Assembly: GCF_026239735.1 (NCBI RefSeq)
Contig: NZ_JAPIVT010000013.1
Span: 1-64,000, forward strand
Source of the DNA: Pedobacter sp. MC2016-05
GTDB lineage: Bacteria; Bacteroidota; Bacteroidia; Sphingobacteriales; Sphingobacteriaceae
Length of the DNA: 64,000 nt
Direction of reading: 5' to 3'
Below the pieces are notes generated by a model. That model had not been told where the DNA came from and ran no database searches. It worked only from the letters and a program-made list of their open reading frames with translations. The position numbers and the translations under genes are program-made. Below are positions 57,120-64,000 of the stretch, one piece after another (position 1 is the stretch's first letter; each line of letters opens with the position of its first letter).

Positions 57120-58091
57120 CTAAAAGTCTTCGTCTAAAGAAAACGCTTGTTTATTGTTATCAGCAGAAGTTAACACACCACTTTTCTGGTAATCGCCAAC
57201 ACGTTTTTCGAAGAAATTGGTTTTACCCTGCAATGAAATCATTTCCATAAAATCGAAAGGATTGGTTGCATTATAGATTTTTTTATAACCCAATTCCTGT
57301 AACCATCTGTCGGCAACAAACTCGATGTATTGGCTCATCAACTTCGCATTCATCCCGATTAAAGCAACCGGTAATGCATCGGTAATAAATTCTTTTTCAA
57401 TTTCAACCGCATCGCTGATGATAGAATGAACTTGCTCTTCACTCAATTTATTGCTTAACATGCTATACAACAAGCAAGCAAATTCGCAGTGCGAACCTTC
57501 ATCTCTAGAAATTAACTCGTTACTGAAAGTTAATCCAGGCATTAAACCACGTTTTTTCAACCAGAAGATAGAACAAAAACTTCCGCTGAAGAAAATACCT
57601 TCAACAGCAGCAAACGCTACCAAACGCTCAGCGAAAGTTCCGTTTTCAATCCAGCGAAGCGCCCATTCTGCCTTTCTCTTTACTGCCGGAACAGTATCAA
57701 TAGCATGGAATAAGCGATCTTTTTCTTCCGGATCTTTGATATAAGTGTCAATTAATAAAGCATAGGTTTCGGCATGGATGTTTTCCATCATAATCTGGAA
57801 ACCATAAAAACAACGAGCTTCTGGCAACTGCACTTCACTCATGAAGTTTACCGCCAGGTTTTCGTTAACAATACCATCACTAGCAGAAAAGAAAGCAAGG
57901 ATATGAGAAATGAAATGTCTTTCGCCATCATTTAAACTATCCCAGTGCTTTTGGTCATCAGAAAGATCGATCTCTTCTGCTGTCCAGAAACTAGCTTCGG
58001 TCTTTTTATACATCTCCCAAATTGCCGGGTATTTAATCGGCAAAAGCACAAATCTATCTTTGTTTTCTTGTAGTAATAATTCCTGTTCCAT
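57120..58091 (-). CDS. nrdB: ribonucleoside-diphosphate reductase small subunit
   Basis: A 323-residue class Ia R2 that holds the di-iron tyrosyl radical. The radical Tyr96 is in [20 protein letters not shown], and iron ligands are [30 protein letters not shown] and [10 protein letters not shown]. The C-terminus [11 protein letters not shown] is the R1-docking tail. The CFYGFQ...ENIH motif and the FSLDEDF tail are much closer to eukaryotic R2 than to E. coli NrdB. Length fits. Confidence 0.96.
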   Translation of the reverse strand: MEQELLLQENKDRFVLLPIKYPAIWEMYKKTEASFWTAEEIDLSDDQKHWDSLNDGERHFISHILAFFSASDGIVNENLAVNFMSEVQLPEARCFYGFQIMMENIHAETYALLIDTYIKDPEEKDRLFHAIDTVPAVKRKAEWALRWIENGTFAERLVAFAAVEGIFFSGSFCSIFWLKKRGLMPGLTFSNELISRDEGSHCEFACLLYSMLSNKLSEEQVHSIISDAVEIEKEFITDALPVALIGMNAKLMSQYIEFVADRWLQELGYKKIYNATNPFDFMEMISLQGKTNFFEKRVGDYQKSGVLTSADNNKQAFSLDEDF

Positions 58092-58546
58092 ATCTGATAC
58101 TTTAATATTTTATTCCATTTAGTTAGAGCCGACAAAACCACGCATCCACCAATTTATATAGTGATTGAAATGTTTTGTCTTAAAACTCTAGTGTAAGTGC
58201 TAACCCTTGGCGAATGACAAACAACAGAGTCTTTAGTCGGGAAAATTTAGATTTGTTATCAGAGTGATACACCTGTAAATTACTAAAAACTAAGCTTTTA
58301 TATTTGTTTTCAAACGCAAGAAGTTAAAGAACTTTGTTATAACAAATATATACACCGGGGGGCTTTTTTGTGAACCAAAGTTGTTAACACTACGCTGAAT
58401 CTGGTGGAGAAAACGATCAGCTAAATATCATTTTCAAGCGAAAAAAAAGCTAATCGTTTCTTTTCAAGGGTTTAGCAAACTAAAATAAGTGTTAATAACT
58501 TAAATTTGAGGTGTATAGCAAGTACATAATAGAGCAAAAAGGAATA
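58092..58546. other. intergenic region upstream of nrdB
   Basis: 455 bp holding the nrdB promoter. AACAAATATATACACC at about 58341 is AT-core and weakly like an NrdR half-box, but without a second box I do not call it. No gene. Confidence 0.4.
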
Positions 58547-58927
58547 TTACTCCACACTATAACTTAGATTTACTTTAGCTATGCCTTTACGATAGATACC
58601 AATCTCTTTAGCAGCACTTTCTGATAGATCTATTGCCAATCTCTTAGAGAAAGGACCACGATCGTTTACCTTTACCGTTACCGATTTTCCGTTGTCGGGA
58701 TTGGTTACTTTGATCATTGTGCCGAATGGCAAAGTGCGGTGAGCGGCGGTGAATTTTTTGGCTCTGTATTTGGCGCCGCTAGTAGTGCGGCGGCCTTCGA
58801 ATTTTCTGTGATAGTAAGTTGCAAGAACTGTTTTGCTAACGCTGTCTGGTTCATTTGAGGGACCGGATTGCTTTGCTTTACCTTGTAAAAACAGGAAACA
58901 AAAACTTAATAACAGAAGATACTTCAT
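58547..58927 (-). CDS. RlpA-like septal lytic-transglycosylase-family protein
   Basis: A 126-residue exported protein: a signal peptide (LLLLSFCFLFLQGKAK), then the double-psi beta-barrel with VLATYYHRKFEGRRTTSGAK, HRTLPFGTMIKVTNPDNGK, VKVNDRGPFSKRLAIDLSES. The conserved G-x-x-x-x-G and N-D-R-G-P-F (catalytic Asp) motifs are intact. RlpA cleaves naked glycan strands at the septum in Pseudomonas. This is the short single-domain form without a SPOR domain. Confidence 0.92.
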   Translation of the reverse strand: MKYLLLLSFCFLFLQGKAKQSGPSNEPDSVSKTVLATYYHRKFEGRRTTSGAKYRAKKFTAAHRTLPFGTMIKVTNPDNGKSVTVKVNDRGPFSKRLAIDLSESAAKEIGIYRKGIAKVNLSYSVE

Positions 58928-59015
58928 AGGCTAAAATTTTTATATCGAGCCTGCAAATATAAGCATTTAGTTTATAATCAATAATTTGTGGAAAAACAGC
59001 CTGATTTTCAACATC

Positions 59016-59047
59016 AAAAAAGGCGTACAACTTGTCGCTGTACGCCT
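59016..59047 (-). terminator. terminator of msrB
   Basis: AGGCGTACA (59021-59029) pairs with TGTACGCCT (59039-59047); on the minus strand the stem is followed by TTTTTTGATG. It starts 25 bp after the msrB stop. Confidence 0.8.
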
Positions 59048-59071
59048 CTACCTAACCTCACTACACCCACC

Positions 59072-59572
59072 TTATTTCTTGTCTGGCACAAAGTTCATCG
59101 AGATAGAATTTACACAATGACGAGTGTCTTTAGCAGTAAACCCTTCTCCTGTAAAAACGTGACCTAAGTGTGCGCCACAGTTGGCACAAACTATCTCTAT
59201 ACGCGATCCGTCAGCGTCAGGAATCCGTTTTACAGCACCCTTAATTTCATCATCGAAAGCCGGCCAACCACAACGGGCATCAAACTTACTTTCCGAACGG
59301 TACAATTCCGCATTGCAACGTTTACAAGTATATGTTCCTTTATCTGTGGTATGCTCATACTTCCCTGTGCCAGGATATTCTGTTCCTTTATTAACAATTA
59401 CTCTTTCTTCTTCAGGTGTTAATGTGTTCCAGTTCATTTTCTTTTTTATAATATTTTCTGATGACTGCGCTGATTTTGTTTCTTTCTTTTCTTGCTTTTG
59501 TGCGCAAGCAGAAAGACTTCCAATTAAAACAACAGCCGAGATCAAAAATAGTTTATTTAACATCGTTTTCAT
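59072..59572 (-). CDS. msrB: peptide-methionine (R)-S-oxide reductase, lipoprotein form
   Basis: A 166-residue MsrB with a lipoprotein signal (LIGSLSACAQKQ, Cys at 23), so it acts in the envelope. It reduces methionine-R-sulfoxide. The catalytic Cys is in TRHCVNSISMNF, the zinc site consists of CKRCN and CANCG, and CGWPAFDDEIKGAVKRIPD and AHLGHVFTGEGFTAKD are family motifs. The resolving Cys may be CGWP. It precedes its own terminator and is monocistronic. Confidence 0.95.
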   Translation of the reverse strand: MKTMLNKLFLISAVVLIGSLSACAQKQEKKETKSAQSSENIIKKKMNWNTLTPEEERVIVNKGTEYPGTGKYEHTTDKGTYTCKRCNAELYRSESKFDARCGWPAFDDEIKGAVKRIPDADGSRIEIVCANCGAHLGHVFTGEGFTAKDTRHCVNSISMNFVPDKK

Positions 59573-59693
59573 ACATCAATATACGTGATAGATTTCAATT
59601 TGGTTTACAGGTTTAATACATTCGAATAGTGTTTACAAAGCGATGATAAAACCTTACCCTATCAAAGTTTGTGATAATGGTTTTGTAGTGCCA

Positions 59694-59825
59694 TCCCTCC
59701 TGAAAGAGAGGGAAACATAAGATTGTGATCCTAAACAAATGGATTACCGCCTAAACCGTCAACCCTCTCTTCCAGGAGAGGGACAGCAAAAATTAGCCAA
59801 ATCAAAAACTTTCACAGGGTGAGGA
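59694..59825. repeat. dispersed repeat with two hairpins
   Basis: CCCTCCTGAAAGAGAGGG (59695-59712) and CCCTCTCTTCCAGGAGAGGG (59763-59782), followed by TCACAGGGTGAGGAC. Each can fold. This composite is a recurring intergenic element type. Confidence 0.5.
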
Positions 59826-59826
59826 C

Positions 59827-59861
59827 AAAAAAAAAAGCGTCCCGAAATTAATCGAAACGCT
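59827..59861 (-). terminator. terminator of sucD
   Basis: AGCGT (59836-59840) pairs with ACGCT (59857-59861), with an inner CGA/TCG, and is followed on the minus strand by a run of about ten T. Confidence 0.8.
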
Positions 59862-59886
59862 CTCATTTATATAAAATTCTAAAATC

Positions 59887-60759
59887 TTACTTTGCTAATT
59901 CTTCTGCCATTGCAGCGCCAATTTCAGCAGGACTTTCTACTACACGGATACCACACTCACGCATGATTTTCATTTTAGCAGCAGCTGTATCGTCAGCACC
60001 ACCTACAATTGCACCAGCGTGACCCATTCTACGTCCTGCAGGAGCAGTTTGACCAGCGATGAAACCAACAACAGGCTTAGTACCGTTTTCTTTAATCCAA
60101 CGAGCAGCTTCAGCTTCCATTCCACCACCAATTTCACCAATCATGATGATACCGTGAGTTTCAGGATCATTCATTAATAATTTTACCGCTTCAACAGTTG
60201 GCGTACCAATAATTGGGTCACCACCGATACCGATAGCAGTAGTAATACCTAAACCAGCTTTAACAACCTGATCTACCGCTTCGTAAGTTAAAGTTCCTGA
60301 TTTTGAAACCACACCTACATGACCTTTTTTGAAGATAAAACCTGGCATGATACCAATTTTAGCTTCATCAGCAGTAATTACACCTGGGCAGTTAGGGCCG
60401 ATAAGCGTAACATCACGGTCAGAAATATATTCTTTAACCTGAATCATATCCTTAGTTGGGATACCTTCAGTAATACAAACAATCACTTTAATGCCACCAT
60501 CGGCAGCTTCCATAATCGCATCAGCAGCAAAAGCCGGTGGAACGAAAATGATAGATACATTTGCTCCTGTTTTATCAACAGCATCTTTAACAGTATTAAA
60601 AACAGGCTTTTCTAAATGTAATTGCCCACCTTTGCCAGGCGTAACACCACCAACTACGTTTGTACCGTACGCCAACATTTGTTCTGCGTGGTATGTTCCT
60701 TCGTTTCCGGTAAAACCCTGAACGATAACCTTAGAATCTTTATTTACTAAAACGCTCAT
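59887..60759 (-). CDS. sucD: succinate-CoA ligase, alpha subunit
   Basis: A 290-residue SucD. It forms ATP or GTP from succinyl-CoA with SucC in the TCA cycle. N-terminal CoA-binding fold: [20 protein letters not shown], then [20 protein letters not shown]. The middle holds [20 protein letters not shown] and [12 protein letters not shown]. The phospho-His is in [14 protein letters not shown]. Length and motifs complete. sucC is not within the adjacent sequence, so in this genome the two subunits are apart. Confidence 0.97.
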   Translation of the reverse strand: MSVLVNKDSKVIVQGFTGNEGTYHAEQMLAYGTNVVGGVTPGKGGQLHLEKPVFNTVKDAVDKTGANVSIIFVPPAFAADAIMEAADGGIKVIVCITEGIPTKDMIQVKEYISDRDVTLIGPNCPGVITADEAKIGIMPGFIFKKGHVGVVSKSGTLTYEAVDQVVKAGLGITTAIGIGGDPIIGTPTVEAVKLLMNDPETHGIIMIGEIGGGMEAEAARWIKENGTKPVVGFIAGQTAPAGRRMGHAGAIVGGADDTAAAKMKIMRECGIRVVESPAEIGAAMAEELAK

Positions 60760-61059
60760 GTATCAATATTTTTTTGTGCAAAGCTAATATTATTGACTGG
60801 AAAGTCAAGCTTAAAAATAGATTATTTAGCCCCATTTTTTCATGAAAATGTAAGGAGTTCGCCTATGGCAGCTGTGGTCCTGCTATTCACTTTACTCCGT
60901 TGCACTCCCTGTTCGTTGCTATCAGGTTTATTTAACAAAATTTCTTCGCCTTTGGCAACCCGAAACAAAACGCCTAATTTTACTTAAGCCTAAAGCTGAA
61001 AGTAGAAAGACTAAAGCTAAAAGCATGATGCAAAATAATACAGCCAAAAAGAGTGTAAC
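60760..61059. other. intergenic region before cupin gene
   Basis: 300 bp without a gene. It holds a stretch CTTTACTCCGTTGCACTCCC then TGTTCGTTGCTATCAGG, which resembles dispersed intergenic repeats. The open frame at 60793-60987 is not supported. Confidence 0.4.
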
Positions 61060-61482
61060 ATGAAAAACAAGGTTTTTATCCTTCTTACATTATTGACAAC
61101 CATTGCTTTTGGCGCCAAAGCCCAAAGTAACGACACGTCGAAATACATATTACAAAACGATATCGAAGTGGCGAAAAAAGAACCCGGCACACACAAGGGT
61201 GGTGGCGAAACCATTGGATACAATTTCTTTGGTGATGCCAAAAATCTTAAAACGGCTTTCCGTAAAAGGATTTTAAAACCCGGTTCATCCATCGGCTATC
61301 ATTTGCAAAAAGAAGATGAAATATATTACGTGATCAGTGGAAATGGCACCATGCAAATGAATGGGAAAACATTTCCGGTTAAACCTGGCGATGCGATTTT
61401 AACGCGTCCGGGGAGTACGCATGGCATTAAGCCAAACGATGATAATGATTTAACGATATTAATTGTTTACGAGAAAAAATAA
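61060..61482 (+). CDS. exported cupin-domain protein
   Basis: A 140-residue protein with a signal peptide (VFILLTLLTTIAFGAKAQ). The cupin barrel follows: KPGSSIGYHLQKEDEIYYVI (motif 1, H-x-x-x-x-D-E) and VKPGDAILTRPGSTHGIKP (motif 2, G-D and His). The metal ligands H, E and H are seen. Single-domain cupins of this type serve many functions, so no reaction can be given. It would be periplasmic. Confidence 0.88.
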   Translation: MKNKVFILLTLLTTIAFGAKAQSNDTSKYILQNDIEVAKKEPGTHKGGGETIGYNFFGDAKNLKTAFRKRILKPGSSIGYHLQKEDEIYYVISGNGTMQMNGKTFPVKPGDAILTRPGSTHGIKPNDDNDLTILIVYEKK

Positions 61483-61524
61483 ATATAAGGATCGCAATGC
61501 TTCAGATTCGGAACAAAAATCCTA

Positions 61525-62195
61525 ATCGAGTAGGAAGATAGGAATTAGTTCCCTATCTGTCCTCTCTCACCACTGTACGTACCGTTCGGTATACAGCGGT
61601 TTGTTGAAACAGTATCTCTTGACAAGCGATGATATTCACCTATTGCCAGGCATTGTGCCCATTGGTTGCACGGCTCGGCTCAGCTCCTCTTATATTTTAC
61701 TCTCGGATTCCGTCCTACCCTCATATAAGCAGTTCTCTAATGTGGTTCTGCTGTGAACGCTCTACCATAAACTTCCTGTTTCCTTTGCCATTTCAACATT
61801 TGGTCCTTCCTGTAATTCTGCTACAGTACTATGACCGCTGCTGACTTCTGAGTGAGCCATTGAACGTCCCCGCTAAATGTTTCCTCTCCTGTAATCGCGC
61901 TTACACTTGACAGAACTCATTCAGATCTCCCGGGGTAAGACAATCTACTTCCTATGGATGTGGCCCCTGTATTTACGTAATAGTCCCCGTGCAGTATCGG
62001 GCTTCTGTTTGTCGTGCAACATCACCCGGACTAAATCCGCCTCATATACAGTTTCTGTTCGTAAGCCCCCATATTTGCCGCCGACTTCCTTTAGATTCGC
62101 AGTCACCCACGACACCCTTGTCTTAAGCTAACACTTCCTACTGCTAAGCGTGTTCGGGACTCTAACCCTATAGTCGATTGCCATGCCCGGCGCAC
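61525..62195 (-). ncRNA. group II intron lacking an ORF
   Basis: On the minus strand it begins GTGCGCCGGGCATGGCAATC and carries GGTTAGAGTCCCGAACACGC, the domain-I start of bacterial group II introns. An AGAAGTCAGCAGCGGTCATAG motif portion follows in the middle. Domain V is a 32-nt hairpin at about 61567-61598: 9-bp lower stem, 2-nt CG bulge, 4-bp upper stem, GAAC loop. Domain VI and the end GGAAC..., CCTACTCGAT, lie at 61525-61560. The length of ~670 nt leaves no room for the reverse-transcriptase/maturase. The intron lies directly downstream of the rlmF terminator, same strand. Confidence 0.85.
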
Positions 62196-62204
62196 ACGAA
62201 AAGA

Positions 62205-62238
62205 AAAAGCCGAATAAATGAGAATTTATCCGGCTTTT
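62205..62238 (-). terminator. terminator of rlmF, flanking the group II intron
   Basis: AAAAGCCGAATAAAT (62205-62219) pairs with ATTTATCCGGCTTTT (62224-62238) with one mismatch and a 4-nt loop; followed on the minus strand by TTTTTCTTTTC. The intron 5' end is about 10 bp beyond it. Confidence 0.88.
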
Positions 62239-62307
62239 GGTTAATTTTTATTTCAACTCGCTGGCAAGAGACCCAAGACTTTCGACTCCAGACTAACGAC
62301 TAAAAAC

Positions 62308-63273
62308 TTACTTCCATCCTTTCGCCCACTCTGTTTGTGCAGCATCATCTTGAAAAGTCCAAGCCACAAAACGGCTAATTTTTTGTCCCTGGCTCATTTG
62401 CACCGTACGCACTTCAAAGGCGTTTGCATTAACCAAAGCACTGTAAATACTTTTTAAGTTTGCACTTTTAGATACCAATGAAGTAAACCATAACACTTGG
62501 TTTTTAATTTGTGCGCTTTGAATAATCATTTGCTCCACGAAAGCTCGTTCACCTCCTGGGCACCAAAGCTCAGCCTTGTTTCCACCGAAGTTTAAAACGT
62601 GTTTTACTTCTTTTTCGTTGCCACCCAAGTTACGCCATTTCTGGCGGGTTCCTTGCTCTGCCTCTTTTAAAGATGCGTGAAAAGGCGGATTGCAAACCAC
62701 AGCATCAAAACGCTCTTTTGCACCCACAATATTTCTAAAAATACCCATTTTAGAAGATTGCTGACGGATTTCTACCGCACCCTGCAACGGTTTATTTGCT
62801 TCAATAATTCGTTTGGCAGAATCAACAGAAAGCGGATCAATCTCAGAACCTACGAAATTCCAACCATATTCCTGATGACCAACAATTGGGTAAATACAAT
62901 TTGCACCCACGCCAATATCAAGCACATTTATATTTGCCCCCTTTGGATTTTTACCCTTGTTGCTCGACCCTAAAAGATCGGCAACATAGTGAATGTAATC
63001 AGCCCTGCCCGGTATTGGCGGACAAAGGAAATCCTGAGGAATATCCCATTGAGAAATATTATAAAAATATTTTAATAATGCCCTGTTAAGTGCTTTAACG
63101 GCATTTTGATCTGCAAAATCAATAGAATCGTCATTATGCTCGTTTTTAAAAACGAAACGTTTCAATTCTTTTGATGCAGCAGTAAGTTGTTTGAAATTGT
63201 AACGCGAACGGTGTTTGTTGCGTGGATGTAACTCGCTTTTTTCTTTGCGGTTATTTTGTTCTTCTTGAGCCAA
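62308..63273 (-). CDS. rlmF: 23S rRNA (adenine(1618)-N6)-methyltransferase
   Basis: A 321-residue RlmF (YbiN). It methylates A1618 of 23S rRNA with SAM. N-terminal recognition part: SELHPRNKHRSRYNFKQLTA with DFADQNAVKALNRALLKYFY and FLCPPIPGRADYIHYVADLL. SAM motif I is NVLDIGVGANCIYPIVGHQE, and the catalytic motif is DAVVCNPPFHASLKEAEQG (NPPF). Basic N-terminus fits rRNA binding. It is followed by its own terminator. Confidence 0.95.
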   Translation of the reverse strand: MAQEEQNNRKEKSELHPRNKHRSRYNFKQLTAASKELKRFVFKNEHNDDSIDFADQNAVKALNRALLKYFYNISQWDIPQDFLCPPIPGRADYIHYVADLLGSSNKGKNPKGANINVLDIGVGANCIYPIVGHQEYGWNFVGSEIDPLSVDSAKRIIEANKPLQGAVEIRQQSSKMGIFRNIVGAKERFDAVVCNPPFHASLKEAEQGTRQKWRNLGGNEKEVKHVLNFGGNKAELWCPGGERAFVEQMIIQSAQIKNQVLWFTSLVSKSANLKSIYSALVNANAFEVRTVQMSQGQKISRFVAWTFQDDAAQTEWAKGWK

Positions 63274-63513
63274 TGTGATCTGGTTTAACTAAACATGCTG
63301 TGTGCATGTTTCTGGCACAAAGGTAAGTTAAATAGTTGGTTTATGTATTGTGAGTTGCCTGTTACATGTTACCTGTCATAGTTCCAATAAAAAGTAAAAG
63401 AAGCTATCGCTCACTTTGGTGTTAGCATCTCGAGAAGTCTAATGAATACACCTCTGAAAGATTGGGGTGCTAGAATCCAGCCTGGCAACAGATAACTGGT
63501 AACCCGCAACACT

Positions 63514-64000
63514 TTAACTTTCCTCATTTTTCTCAATCGCTGCTGGCTGGATTGCTCTTAAATACTTCGCCTGATCAAACTGATTTTCGCTTTTGGCAAT
63601 TACGATTGTCGCCACCCCGTTTCCAATAACGTTGGTAATGGCTCGTGCTTCGCTCATAAAACGATCTACACCAATCAAAATAGAAATATGCTCGATGGGC
63701 ATTATTTTTAAAGCCGTAAGCGTAGAAACCAACACGATAAAACCACTTCCTGTAACGCCCGCAGCACCCTTTGAGGTAACCATCAACACACCCAAAACAG
63801 TAATCTGCTGACCCAGAGATAAGTCAACATGAAAAACCTGACAAAGAAAAATAACCGCCATGGCCAGGTAAATTGCAGTACCATCCAAATTAAAAGAATA
63901 TCCTGTTGGGATAACTAAACCCACCACAGATTTATCGCAACCAATGGCTTCCATTTTTTGCATCATACTAGGCAAAGCTGATTCAGAAGAAGAGGTACCC
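63514..64000 (-). CDS. dicarboxylate/amino-acid:cation symporter, 5' end outside window
   Basis: The visible 162 residues are the C-terminal part of a DAACS-family symporter (GltP/DctA type). It starts at the window edge with [20 protein letters not shown], the Ser-rich HP1 loop. It continues [20 protein letters not shown] (TM7 with NxDGT), [20 protein letters not shown] (HP2) and [20 protein letters not shown] (TM8 with the substrate-binding D-R-x-x-x-E-x-R). The R-x-x-x-N pattern favours C4-dicarboxylates or acidic amino acids. The frame is open to the edge. Confidence 0.94.
   Translation of the reverse strand, partial: GTSSSESALPSMMQKMEAIGCDKSVVGLVIPTGYSFNLDGTAIYLAMAVIFLCQVFHVDLSLGQQITVLGVLMVTSKGAAGVTGSGFIVLVSTLTALKIMPIEHISILIGVDRFMSEARAITNVIGNGVATIVIAKSENQFDQAKYLRAIQPAAIEKNEES

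Noticed and set aside
58330..58360. NrdR-box-like sequence upstream of nrdB
   Set aside because: Only one degenerate half with no paired second box at the standard spacing.
61629..62131. Two plus-strand frames of 71 and 74 residues
   Set aside because: Both fall within the group II intron, antisense to it, and show no protein family features.

Overview
The window is AT-rich DNA from a Bacteroidota chromosome, most likely family Sphingobacteriaceae (Pedobacter-like). The evidence is a SusC/SusD pair, a TonB-dependent receptor with a carboxypeptidase-regulatory-like N-terminus, a GH109 glycosidase, ISAon1- and IS4-type transposase relics, DUF2256 and DUF892 proteins, TAnnTTTG-type promoters and the house-keeping gene types. 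No rRNA, tRNA or CRISPR array was seen. The genus is inference from gene content only.

Layout. (1) 1-8 kb is gene-poor and degraded: a decayed short-chain dehydrogenase, an integrase fragment, an ISAon1 relic, a decayed alpha/beta hydrolase and a collapsed mobA, between a few intact genes (receiver-only regulator, lipoprotein, LprI-like protein, DHA2-type efflux pump). (2) 8.3-11.9 kb is a molybdoenzyme operon: fdhD, a DUF7009-like gene and a YdeP/FdhF-type oxidoreductase. (3) 11.9-14.9 kb holds a Crp-type regulator, a frameshifted MFS exporter and an FAD monooxygenase. (4) 15.1-24.5 kb holds a free-standing LuxR-type HTH gene and a glycan locus, GH109 - sugar kinase - SusC - SusD, preceded by an unusual membrane-anchored putative regulator. 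(5) 25-28.8 kb is a hexuronate module: uxuA, an SDR-type fructuronate reductase and a divergent LacI regulator with a perfect 16-bp palindrome upstream. (6) 28.9-34.8 kb looks like a stress-sensing cluster: an RsbQ-like hydrolase directly coupled to a PAS histidine kinase, a DUF892 ferritin-like protein, a general-stress-type SDR and a receiver-only regulator. (7) 35-38.6 kb contains three genes each interrupted by one in-frame stop (TGA, TAG, TAA), plus intact DUF2256 and UBP-zinc-finger genes. (8) 38.7-64 kb is mostly intact core genome: siderophore receptor, eno, ftsB-like, TRIC-type channel, vWA-type membrane protein, L,D-transpeptidase, fabG, agmatine-to-putrescine pair, SPFH protein, nrdA/nrdB, rlpA, msrB, sucD, cupin, rlmF and a dicarboxylate symporter cut by the window edge. 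Intergenic regions here carry several repeat families and an apparent group II intron lacking its protein gene.

How it works together. The glycan locus would import amino-sugar glycans (SusCD), release alpha-linked N-acetylgalactosamine (GH109) and phosphorylate the sugar (NahK-like kinase). The uxu genes would convert fructuronate to 2-keto-3-deoxygluconate under LacI control. The RsbQ/PAS-kinase pair is the most unusual signalling unit: the B. subtilis RsbQ-RsbP input logic seems to be wired to a two-component kinase. The left 38 kb is much richer in pseudogenes than the right 25 kb.
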